From Brachionus manjavacas (taxonomy: Eukaryota; Rotifera; Eurotatoria; Ploima; Brachionidae), in contig JAHQIY010000002.1 in assembly GCA_019054805.1 (NCBI GenBank), forward strand, positions 7,936,001-8,000,000: a stretch of 64,000 bases of DNA, in the 5' to 3' direction. The first letter of the stretch is position 1, and every line of letters starts with the position of its first letter. The position numbers and the translations under genes were made by a program. Below, piece after piece: positions 10,298-18,640 of this stretch. A model generated the notes under the pieces. That model saw only the letters and a list, made by a program, of their open reading frames with translations, did no database searches and was not told the origin of the DNA.

Positions 10298-11240
10298 CAC
10301 GTATTTTCACATCAAGATATTGAGCTTATTTACACGTACTAATAAAAAAGAGTTCTTGTGTGTTAAAAATATGATTTTATTTTTTTTCCAAATTGTCGCA
10401 TTCCAGAGATATATGCACTCAAAGTAGGGATGCTTAAAAAATACATTTTTTTGAGCAAGAAAATCTGAAGAACTGAACACTCGACAAAATACATCAAATA
10501 CAATTATGAAAGAGCATAAAGTCTAGTTTATAGTGCATTATCAAAATTTAATAAAATTTTTGTTATGAGTGAGATTTTAATTAGAGTTGGATGCGGACAG
10601 AGCTAACACGTCCAATAGACAGGGGGTTACTCGCGGTCGTTGGCCCGTTTATTTTGGCGGGCTACTTTTTGACCCGTTTAATAACCGTTTAATTTGGCGA
10701 GCGGGCATTTGCCCGTTTAGTAACGTTTAAATATAAATAAATTAAATTTTTAAATATTATTCTATAAACCTTAATTCCAGTGACTTTGACTTTAACCAGG
10801 CCGGTAAAGAACTACCAGGAACAGCAAAAATTCAAATTATAAATTTGACTAATAATAAAAAATAATAATCAAGTCCGTTTTTTAAAAATATTTAAAAAAT
10901 TATTTTTAATTTATTTTTTAAGAAAAGTATTTTTTTTAAATTACAAACCCGCCCGCTAAATTTCGAACTTTGTCCGCCCGTTTAAATTTAAACGGTTGCT
11001 AAACAGGCCAAAAAATTAGCCCGCCACGTTCACGGTTTAGGAAAATAGTGGCCCGTTTACTGTCCGGTTCAAGGACACCAAAACCAATTTTAATTCAAAG
11101 TTTTTGTTAGTTTTTGTTCTTTGAAGTTTTTTTTAAGGGTATCCCCAATCGAATTTCAAAAAATTAAGTTCAAATTTGTATTCAGGATCTAAAAATTTAC
11201 TTAGATACAAATTTTATACATGTTGTTATGACGAAAATTT
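10298..11240 (+). repeat. Left long inverted-repeat arm of the DDE/SWIM element
   Basis: Pairs with 12840-13285. Shared stretches include the region around GTCGCATTCCAGAGATATAT and that around GGGTATCCCCAATCGAATTT, both found as reverse complements in the right arm. Interrupted by an unrelated insertion at about 10587-11088. Confidence 0.75.
10587..11088. mobile_element. Repeat with CCCGTTTAA subterminal motifs, inserted in the left arm
   Basis: Comparison of the two arms of the surrounding element shows this block as an insertion. It begins GTTGGATGCGGACAGAGCTA and has multiple GGCCCGTTTA / TAAACGGGC motifs in inverted orientation near the two ends, with an AT-rich centre. A related end occurs inverted at 59,930-60,090, where it terminates CCGCATCCAACACTAG. 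Terminus and subterminal repeats suggest a hAT-like non-autonomous element; no target duplication could be assigned. Confidence 0.6.
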
Positions 11241-11439
11241 ACTGAAAAAATTGAATTAAATTAAAAATTAAAATAAAAATCTTCTTTTTACTTTTTTTTA
11301 TTTTCTGATTTTTATTCATTATTTTCTATTATTGTTGTGTTTTCAAGTTATTTACTTGCGTCTAAAAATATGTGATTATGATTTAAAGACGTAAGTTTTA
11401 TTTCCTTATTGAAGCGAAAAAAGCCTAGGGTAAAAACCA

Positions 11440-11640
11440 TAACACGCTTGCCACATGAGCACAACAACCAACAACTCGGGCTCCTGATTTGCACTTACAG
11501 TACCAGCTTCTAATTGGATCCGTCTTATTAGTCTTATCAAACTTTACCCATGTGTTATAAATAGTTTGAGAACTGCGTCTTGTTTTAATTTTAGTCCTAA
11601 TTAGCCATTCATAATCGTTAAATATCTCGAAATTTTACTT
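11440..11640 (-). pseudogene. Transposase C-terminal fragment with SWIM-like zinc motif
   Basis: The minus strand reads SKISRYLTIMNG, a stop, then LGLKLKQDAVLKLFINTWVK and SWYCKCKSGARVVGCCAHVA, followed by SVLWFLP. The C-x-C-x8-C-x-H arrangement is SWIM-like, and this C-terminus (CKSGARVVGCCAH) is, from memory, typical of a DDE transposase family common in invertebrates. Same strand and order as the fragment at 12043-12430, so both probably belong to one decayed transposase. Confidence 0.65.
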
Positions 11641-11684
11641 GCCATCTACAGTAAGATGCTCTCAGACATATGATTTCGCTTGGC

Positions 11685-11727
11685 ATAACTGATGACTACC
11701 GAAAGGCTTTCGGTAGTCATCAGTTAT
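11685..11727. repeat. Perfect palindrome, 21-bp arms, 1-nt spacer
   Basis: Arms 11685-11705 and 11707-11727 are exact reverse complements; the core is GACTACCGAAAG/CTTTCGGTAGTC. It interrupts the transposase remnant and may be a local inverted duplication created by template switching. Confidence 0.85.
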
Positions 11728-12042
11728 ATCGGATAACTCGCATAAGTAATCTTCATTTAGCCCCGGAAAGTTAGTTTGATTTGAATCTGTTATAATATTA
11801 TTTTTTTTGACACGAGAGCCAAAATTTTAAGCTATTTCAATCAAATCATTTTTTTTTTCAATTTTTGTAGCATTTTCTCAGCCAAAATACCCGAATTTTC
11901 ACTTTCAACATAGCTCCTTAAATCGATTAATTATAGGACAAATAATCTCAAAGTCGGCTTGAATGTATTTTAAACTATTATTTGAAACCACGTTATAAAA
12001 AAAATCCATTTTTTAATTAACCCATTGACAGCTTCTACAACC

Positions 12043-12430
12043 CTAACTCAACTCTTTCAAAAACTCCACACAGTCTCCGAAGCCTCGAACGACCACAAAA
12101 ATATCACACTTTTTAAAAAAAATTGAAAAATCCTCCTTATTTTTTGAAAATTGATGAATCAAAATTTTTGCATCGTTATTCTTTCCATCTGCTAAATAGG
12201 GTCCGAAGCAAGCAATTATGTGTCCTTTTGTAGTTACCAAGAGCATTATTTTTACTAGATTTCTTCCTAAGTAAAAAGTTTAAACATCATTAACTTAAGA
12301 TCAAGATAAAGAAAATAACCTTTATGAGAAGAAAAGGACTTTTTTTGAAAAGAATAATTGCATGATAAGTTGCATCCCAGACAGTCATAATATATAAACT
12401 TAAATTTACCTCTTGATAAATGAGTAAAGC
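12043..12430 (-). pseudogene. DDE-type transposase fragment (DDE_Tnp_4-like)
   Basis: The minus frame from 12246 to the stop at 12043 reads MLLVTTKGHIIACFGPYLAD, then KNNDAKILIHQ and IFVVVRGFGDCVEFLKE. In the family the last motif is usually V-D-R-G-F-R-D; here the presumed catalytic Asp is Val. Just upstream (about 12300-12430) VWDATYHAIILFKKSPF resembles the family's first-Asp region. Broken by stops and frame changes; inactive. It lies between the long inverted arms 10298-11240 and 12840-13285. Confidence 0.6.
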
Positions 12431-12839
12431 CGACATTTAAAACTAAACTAAACTCAACTTTTTAAGATGGTCAATTAAAACAGAAAATTCTAACATTTTA
12501 TTCAAATTTATATAGCATTTATTGCAAACGTACTTGAACTATTTTAAATCAACCTTTCTTGCTATAAAGTATTTTTTAAGTTTTTCACAAATGCGACGAC
12601 GATATTTCTTTATAATCCCTTTTTACAGAAATCAGTCCTAAGACCAGATTCAGCACACTTTTCAGTAGTTTTGGGCATTTTTTATTCCTTAATCAATTAG
12701 ATAAAACTAGGAAAAAGATTTTAGAATATTGAAAAAAGATTTTAATCATTTTTTTTGAATATGAATGTATGGTTTATGAAAAAAAAATTTAAATTTTCAA
12801 TGAAAAAAAGTAAAAAAAAGCATTTTTTTTTGTTTTTCA

Positions 12840-13285
12840 TATTTTAATTCAATTTTTTCCATAACAACATGTATAAAATTTGTATCTCAGTAAATTTTTA
12901 GATGCTGAATACGAATTTGAACTTAATTTTTTTGAAATTCGATTGGGGATACCCTTAAAAAAAACTTCAAAGTACAAAAACTAACAAAAACTTTGAATTA
13001 AAATATCTCACTCATAACAAAAATTTTATTAAATTTTGATAATGCACTATAAACTAGACTTAATGCTCTTTCATAATTGTATTCGATGTATTTTGTCGAG
13101 AGTTCTGTTCTTCAGATTTTCTTGCTCAAAAAAATGTATTTTTTAAGCATCCCTACTTTGAGTGCATATATCTCTGGAATGCGACAATTTGGAAAAAAAA
13201 TAAAATCATATTTTTAACACACAAGAACTCTTTTTTGTTAGTACGTGTAAATAAGCTTAATGTGAAAATACGTGCAACCCGTTCT
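12840..13285 (-). repeat. Right long inverted-repeat arm of the DDE/SWIM element
   Basis: Reverse complement of much of 10298-11240; the match runs uninterrupted across the point where the left arm carries its insertion, which shows that the insertion in the left arm is secondary. Confidence 0.75.
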
Positions 13286-13295
13286 TTTCTTTGGC

Positions 13296-14205
13296 CAAAA
13301 AACAGCCAAATTTTTGTAAAATTCGTAAATTTTCACTCAAAAAAAAAAATTTCAGAGTTTTAATGGTTTTTTTTGACTAAAAAAATTTTTTTTTCTTGCA
13401 AAATCAGTAGGTCCTTTAAAAGATACCACCCCAAATATGAATTTTACTTTCAAATTTGGAGGAGTATGGTAGAGCTTCTGGTTGTGATGAAGGGAGCCTT
13501 AATTGATATCTTGGCTTGTCATGGACAATTAGTATTGTCTCGTCAACAAACAGATAATTTTAAAAGTCAAAATCTTTATTCTGTTGACATCAAATTAAAC
13601 GCTGCAATTTTTGAATTTTTGAAATCGTTTAACTTTAGACATTTTCTTACACAACGCATTCGTAATCCTAACAGAAAATTTTATTTTATTGTCTTAAAAA
13701 GCATTTAATATATTTTTAAAGGACCCATTTTTTATCTATATTTTCTAATGACGCTGCCACAAAAATGCTGTCTAAATTTTTCTTTAATTACAACAGCTAA
13801 TTTTGCGGAAGACTCATGCCCTTAAGCCTTAATAGTACTTTCCTTTGTTAAAAATTGATAAAAAACTAGTTTAATTTTTAATTTTTTTTTTGCTATTTAA
13901 TCTAATAAATTTAATCATTTCATCTGAAATACGGCGATAATTTTCAGAATAAACACTTTTATTTACGGACGACTTTTGCTGAGAAAGTAATTTTTTCATG
14001 ATATAAAATTAATTTACAAAATTTTACCATTTTTTACAAGAAAAAAAGTCAAAATTTATGTAAATTTTCCTATATTTTCTTTTTTTAAAAAAAGCAATAG
14101 AAATTCTGAAATTTTTTTTTGAGTGAAAATTTATCAAAATTTACAAAAATTCGGCTATTTTTTGGCTAAAGTAAATTTACGCAAAATCCACTTGTTAAAT
14201 CAGTA
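13296..14205. other. Interior of outer TIR element; unidentified coding remnants
   Basis: Bounded by the inverted pair 13300-13350 / 14106-14180. A plus-strand frame at 13373-13708 (111 residues) includes YHPKYEFYFQIWRSMVELLV and HGQLVLSRQQTDNFKSQNLY; I do not recognise it. The minus strand at about 13750-13990 has short plausible coding pieces (GHESSAKLAVVIKEKFRQHF; MKKLLSQQKSSVNKSVYSEN). They may be decayed transposon genes; no family is assigned. Confidence 0.35.
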
Positions 14206-14498
14206 ATTGTCCCTATTCTACCCTAGTGGATAACGGGCAGGCGCTCATCTCCTTTTCAAGTTCCTTTTTGAGCAACGGCTCCGATCTGACACAGAGGCTA
14301 CCGCATCAAGTTGATCATCTACACCGCAATTATTACCCAGTCGAAACTGGTCCCCCTATTTTTATGATGAAAGAGGTTTAAACATTCGCCCTGTATTGCA
14401 GAGATATTTTGAAGATTTTTTCACCCTCAGCGGGTTTTGAACCCTCGATCCTCTGCTTACATGACTAACACGCAAACCATTCGGCAATACAGGCTCTC
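14206..14498 (-). mobile_element. tRNA-derived SINE (copy 1) with 13-bp target duplication
   Basis: Flanked by the exact direct repeat TGTTAAATCAGTA at 14193-14205 and 14499-14511. On the minus strand the 5' head (about 14485 down to 14410) has a Pol III A box-like TTGCCGAATGG and B box-like GGGTTCAAAACCC about 45 nt apart, with TCATGTAAGC at the anticodon position, perhaps tRNA-Thr(TGT)-like. A roughly 180-nt body follows, with ACTGGGTAATAATTGCGGTG, ending ATAGGGACAAT. It inserted into the right terminal repeat of the outer transposon, splitting a sequence that otherwise complements the left end at 10190. Confidence 0.85.
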
Positions 14499-15045
14499 TG
14501 TTAAATCAGTACTGTATATAAAAGAATGTATTTGGAATCAAATATAAAATTTTTTAAAGTCAAAAAAATTGACGGACGGAAATGATCCTTGTGGTGCTTA
14601 ATGTATAATTATTTTTTTCTGCATCAAGAAATTTATTTTTTAATTGCTTCAAATTTAAATTAAAAATTGTAAAAGAAATAAGGCAAAAACCTCTTTTTTA
14701 TAACTTATCCTTTTAATTGAATTAAAAGTTTTATTTAGATTATTTTAAATTGAAAAAAATTAAAAAGGGTCATTTTGTACCGACGGTCCCCTAAATGTTA
14801 AGTAACTTTTTTATTTTTAACTTTTTTTATTTTTTGTCTAGAGGAGGAGAAAGTGTTTTATAATAATGATTTTTTTTTATATTCTATACGCAAGCAAACA
14901 AAAGTCAAATATTCAGACATTAAAGTAAAAAAAGCTATTGTCTAAAGATTGTATTACAATATTTGTTGTAGTTTTTGGTAATATTTTGCAAATATATAAG
15001 TTCCTGAAAGAAATGGTAAGATATGGTTAAAAATTTCGTAATTTT
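14206..15045. repeat. 840-bp direct repeat, copy 1 (second copy 38576-39413)
   Basis: The SINE and the 534 bp next to its 5' head are repeated at 38576-39413 with only about six differences (two single-base indels). The left edge of the match coincides with the 3' end of the SINE; the right edge is at 15045 in single-copy-looking DNA. Beyond these edges the two loci are unrelated. Confidence 0.9.
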
Positions 15046-15216
15046 AAATTTTAATCTATTTTTTTTAACTTAGGACTGTTAAATTAATTAATTTGTTAAA
15101 ATTTTTCAGATATTTCAAGAGAACATGTGACTAGTTTTTTTTTTCTATTTTACATTTTTAAAAATAATTGGGTAATTATATTTCAAATTTTCTTAAGTAT
15201 TGAGTTTTTATTAAAC

Positions 15217-15919
15217 GGCTATCCCTAAAATCCGGATCCGGACATGTCGTCTAAAATACGGACACGGACATAAAAAAATTTAAATAAAACACAGACACAG
15301 ACTTCGTGATAATTTACTAAAAACGGATACAACCTCTTTTAAAATGTAAAGCTAAAATTGTATTTTCAGAAAAAAAAGAATTTAAATTTATTGAAAAAAA
15401 AAAACAAACAAGAATAAAAATTTTTTTAATTTAATGGTTCTAAATTGAATATATTATATTATTCATTATCTGCTTCTTCGACTCCATTATTTTTACATTC
15501 AGTTTCGTCTTTAATTGCTGCAATTTTTATGTGTTACACGGATAATTTCTTATTCATCAAAGTTATCTCAATGCTTTCTTCAACTTTTTAAATTTTTATT
15601 TTCTTTTAACTTTGTCAATATTAAATTTTTATCAATTTTTTTAACAATATCTACAGAGCCAATACTTAATTGAACTGCAATTATATGACAGCAATTAGTT
15701 TTTTCAAAACAAGAACAAACTGGTTTTGGATATAACGTTACCATAAAAATATTGTTGTTTTCGTCTCTTATATTAAAACAGCGCATTTGTGAAGAAAATT
15801 GAATTAGACCTTTTTCAGTTTTAGAAGAAATCCGTGTCAGGGTTTTAGTGATGGTTACAAAAAAAAGTCCGTGTCCGAATTTTAGACGGCATGTCCGGAT
15901 CCGGATTTCAGGAATAGCC
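15217..15919. mobile_element. MULE-type non-autonomous element with near-perfect 9-bp target duplication
   Basis: Terminal inverted repeats of about 55 bp: GGCTATCCCTAAAATCCGGA at 15217 and its near-complement ending TCCGGATTTCAGGAATAGCC at 15919, both continuing into CGGACATG and GTCCGTGTCCG motifs. Flanks TTATTAAAC (15208-15216) and TAATTAAAC (15920-15928) match at 8 of 9 positions; a 9-bp duplication is the MULE signature. The interior minus frame 15580-15786 encodes a SWIM-type zinc finger, supporting MULE origin. A deletion derivative, about 700 bp. Confidence 0.78.
15580..15786 (-). pseudogene. SWIM zinc-finger fragment of a MULE-type transposase
   Basis: 68 residues: MRCFNIRDENNNIFMVTLYP then VCSCFEKTNCCHIIAVQLSI. 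The C-x-C-xn-C-x-H pattern preceded by a short beta-strand region is a SWIM domain, which follows the DDE domain in MULE transposases. The catalytic part is absent, so this is a remnant captured in the deletion derivative 15217-15919. Confidence 0.65.
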
Positions 15920-15928
15920 TAATTAAAC

Positions 15929-16534
15929 AACGTAATTTCAAAATTTCAAAAAAGTGAAATAGTAAAAAAAAACTTGCCATGTACAAAAAAATTATTAATC
16001 ATAATTTTGACGACTATTTAATTCTTTTTTTAAATGCAAATATAGGAAAAGACTTTATTTTACATCTAGACAACGTTTCAAAACATGCATCACTTAAATG
16101 TAGAAACTATTTGTAAATGGAAAAAATTAACTGGGTAAAAAAAAAGTTAAGAAATATTTTAATAAAAAATTAAAAAAAAAATGTCAAAAGATTCGATCCC
16201 ATCCAAGATACTCAGTTCTTAAATTATCTAAAACACTTAAAAAAAGTGAATATAATTATAACTTAAAATTAAGATATTTTTTACCATACCATTTCTTTAA
16301 GGAACTTTTATATATTTGCAAAAAATTACCAAAAATTACACCAAAATTGTAATAAATTATTAAAAAATATTGAAAAGCAAATAAATTTATTAAAATTTCA
16401 TCATTTTACGTAAATAACACAATTTAATGTAAAAATATGTAATTTTCTGTCATATTTTTAAAATTAATATAAACATTAATTAAGTACCTTTATTTTTTTA
16501 TGCCAAAAGATGATTTTAAAAATAACAAAACTTT
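15929..16534. other. AT-rich spacer, no gene recognised
   Basis: No supported frame. Contains TTTACGTAAAT-type motifs near 16400 that recur at about 17100 and 19050, perhaps relics of one repeat family. Confidence 0.35.
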
Positions 16535-17085
16535 TTATGCAATTAAAAATGATTCGAAAAGTGAAACAATAAATCTTTTATCTTCATAGATAAAAAATTA
16601 AAAATACAATTTTATTTTATAGATTTATTTTGATAGATGTTTTTGATAAAAGATCCTAATTTCAAATTTATGAGCTCGAACTGCCTCTTTCATTTTTATT
16701 ACAATCTTAATTACCTGTTTTAGCCGATTTATATATTTCATACATTTTTCTTTCGTTAAGAGTTTTTGGAATTCATTAATTTTGCAGAGACTTCTGTCTC
16801 TGTTTTACAGCCCGATTTTCTTTTAAAGACTTTCTTCTCATTCCAAACCATTTCAATAGGGTTCAGATCGGATGAACGAGCAGATGAACGAATCTTATTA
16901 ATTGTAAATAAATTGAAGCTTTTTTGGTTCTTGGATTGAATTTTTTTATTTGTTAATTTATAAAATTTAAAATTTATCAAAATTTTTTAGATTCCGAGAG
17001 AGTCAGATTTTAGCCCATTTTATTAATAAAAACTTATTTAAAAAAATTAATTGTTTCACTTTTCGAATATTTTTTGATTGCATAA
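16535..17085 (-). mobile_element. Tc1/mariner deletion derivative, TA target site
   Basis: TA at 16535-16536 and 17084-17085 flank inverted repeats starting TGCAATTAAAAATGATTCGA at 16537; the right end reads TGCAATCAAAAAATATTCGA on the complementary strand, and both continue into AAAGTGAAACAAT. I count about 30 of 33 positions matching. The minus-strand interior (about 16700-16900) encodes SSARSSDLNPIEMVWNEKKV, carrying the SPDLNPIE-type third-acidic-residue motif (the Glu is retained), and downstream KEKCMKYINRLKQVIKIVI. Only the 3' third of the transposase remains. Confidence 0.8.
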
Positions 17086-17535
17086 TTTTTTTTTATTTTT
17101 AAATTGTGCAATTTTACGTAAAATGATGTAAAAAATTTTATAAAGTGTCATGTTTTTTTTTTTTTAAATTATTTTAAAAATTCATTATTTTATTAAATTT
17201 CCACTTTTTCCTCTAAAATCCGTATTTTATGGCCGTAAGCGTTTTCGGTCAAACTTACTGATATTATTGTACTATTGCGTAAAATAATGTATGATTATAG
17301 TAACCCAAATTATAAAGGTAAGGGGAAAATGTATTTGACGCATAAAAAAAATATTTTAGTAAAAAAAGAAATTTTAGTAAAAAAAAAGGTTTTAGCGCAT
17401 AATTACAAAAAAATTAAGTTAAGTATAAAAATTTAGTCATTATAGTATTCAAAAATTAGTCTCGCATATAACAAAATAAGTTAACTATAAAAAAAAAACT
17501 ATAGCATAAAAAAAAAATAGCTAAATCAATTTTCA
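17086..17535. other. AT-rich spacer
   Basis: Simple AT-rich sequence with several ACGTAAAAT motifs (about 17115, 17270). No gene recognised. Confidence 0.3.
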
Positions 17536-17623
17536 AAGCTGACTTGGCCTTTGGTGGTCAACTACCTCTTTTTATAACTTGAGTTTCTTCAGTATTACTT
17601 AGTTCAACGTTAGCCTTAAGCTT

Positions 17624-18390
17624 GGCAGTGTGACAAAATATAGAAAGACAAAATGTAGAAAACGATTTTTTATTGGATAATATAGAATTTACCTGTAAAA
17701 AAAAATGTCGAAAAAAAAAAATGTAGAATTTACCTGTAAAAAAAAATGTCGAAAAAAAAAATGTAGAATTTACCTGTAAAAAAAAATGTCGAAAAAAAAA
17801 ATGTAGAATTTACCTGTAAAAAAAAATGTCGAAAAAAAATTGTAGAAAAAAAAACAGTCAAATTAATTTTATTTTAATTTTTTTCTTTGTCAATTAGTAA
17901 ATTATTTCCTAAACCTTCGAAAAACCTTTCATAAAACTTAATTCTCCATCATCACTTTCACTATCTGTGACTATATTTCTATGAGTTATAGGATTAACAA
18001 TTTCATCAACACTTGCTGGTTCAACAATGGTTCCTTTTTTAACCTTTCTTGAGCGTAAAGAAAGTGAATTTGGAGATGAATAATTACTATTTTGTTCCAT
18101 AAAATTTTTGATCATTTTTAAGCTTACTTTAAAATTTAGCTTTTTAATTTGAAGTTTAAGTCAAAGTCTCTAAGAGTTTTAGTCAAAGTAAAAGTCTAAA
18201 ATATATTATTATAATAATATAATTAAAATTTTCTATATTTTTTTACATATAGTACTATTCTATATTTTGTCTTTCTATATTTTGTCATGTCTATATTTTG
18301 TCTTTCTATATTTTGTCATGTCTATATTTTGTCTTTCTATATTTTTAAGAAAATTCTACATTTTGTCTTTCTATATTTTGTCTTCCTCCC
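17624..18390. mobile_element. hAT-type MITE with perfect 8-bp target duplication
   Basis: The exact direct repeat TTAAGCTT occurs at 17616-17623 and 18391-18398. Inside, both ends run into the identical inverted segment GACAAAATATAGAAAGACAA, continuing AATGTAGAA; the outermost bases are GGCAGTGT and, on the other strand, GGGAGGAA. The right end contains further copies of the CTATATTTTGTCTTT unit. An 8-bp duplication fits hAT. The interior carries a 40-bp tandem array (17681-17840) and a 68-residue minus frame at 17909-18115 (SNYSSPNSLSLRSRKVKKGT) of unknown origin. Confidence 0.8.
17681..17840. repeat. 40-bp tandem repeat, four units
   Basis: Units start at 17681, 17721, 17761 and 17801; each contains GTAGAATTTACCTGT, an A tract, TGTCG and another A tract. 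The last three are almost identical, so the array is young. It lies within the hAT MITE. Confidence 0.9.
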
Positions 18391-18640
18391 TTAAGCTTAG
18401 TTGGACGACCTCATTTTTTTGTCGGTTCAACAGCTTCTGAACTTTGAAAGTCCTCATAAACTTGATCGACTCGATCAAGATGATCTACTGGAGTAACTTA
18501 AGCCATTTCAGATAATGGAGCCACTTTAGATACTTGAGCCACTTCAGATACTTGAGCTCCTATAGAAAAGTTTTGCTGAAAGGTCTTTTCTTTTTTTCTC
18601 TCGTCGAGGCCGAGTAAAGAATTACCTTGGACAAAGATTT

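Larger units (their letters stand above)
10190..14514. mobile_element. Nested DNA-transposon complex with DDE/SWIM transposase remnant
   Basis: Outer ends are CAGTACTGATTT at about 10190 and AAATCAGTACTG ending at 14514, followed inward by related AATTTACG(T/C)(A)AAA motifs, so an outer inverted-repeat element is likely. Inside it, 10298-11240 pairs in inverted orientation with 12840-13285 over several hundred bases; the left arm is interrupted at about 10587-11088 by a different repeat. Between those arms the minus strand carries transposase remnants (12043-12430 and 11440-11640). A third pair, 13300-13350 with 14106-14180, belongs to the outer element. A SINE sits at 14206-14498 in the right terminal repeat. 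Nesting order is inferred. Confidence 0.6.
17536..18640 (-). pseudogene. AT-hook protein C-terminal pseudogene, split by a hAT MITE
   Basis: On the minus strand the part right of the insertion reads VDHLDRVDQVYEDFQSSEAV and then EPTKK-stop-GRPTKLK; the part left of it reads ANVELSNTEETQVIKRGS-stop-PPKAK. Joined across the insertion these give two AT-hook-like cores (K-x-GRP), each damaged. Upstream is a repetitive AQVSEVAQVSKVAPLSEMA tract. It resembles the AT-hook exon at 54632-54927. In-frame stops and the 767-bp insertion show it is dead. It may derive from a MULE-like transposon gene; that is inference. Confidence 0.5.

Noticed and set aside
14400-14490. Candidate functional tRNA gene on the minus strand
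   Set aside because: A and B boxes are present but the acceptor and anticodon stems do not pair well, and the sequence is the head of a duplicated SINE with a target duplication.
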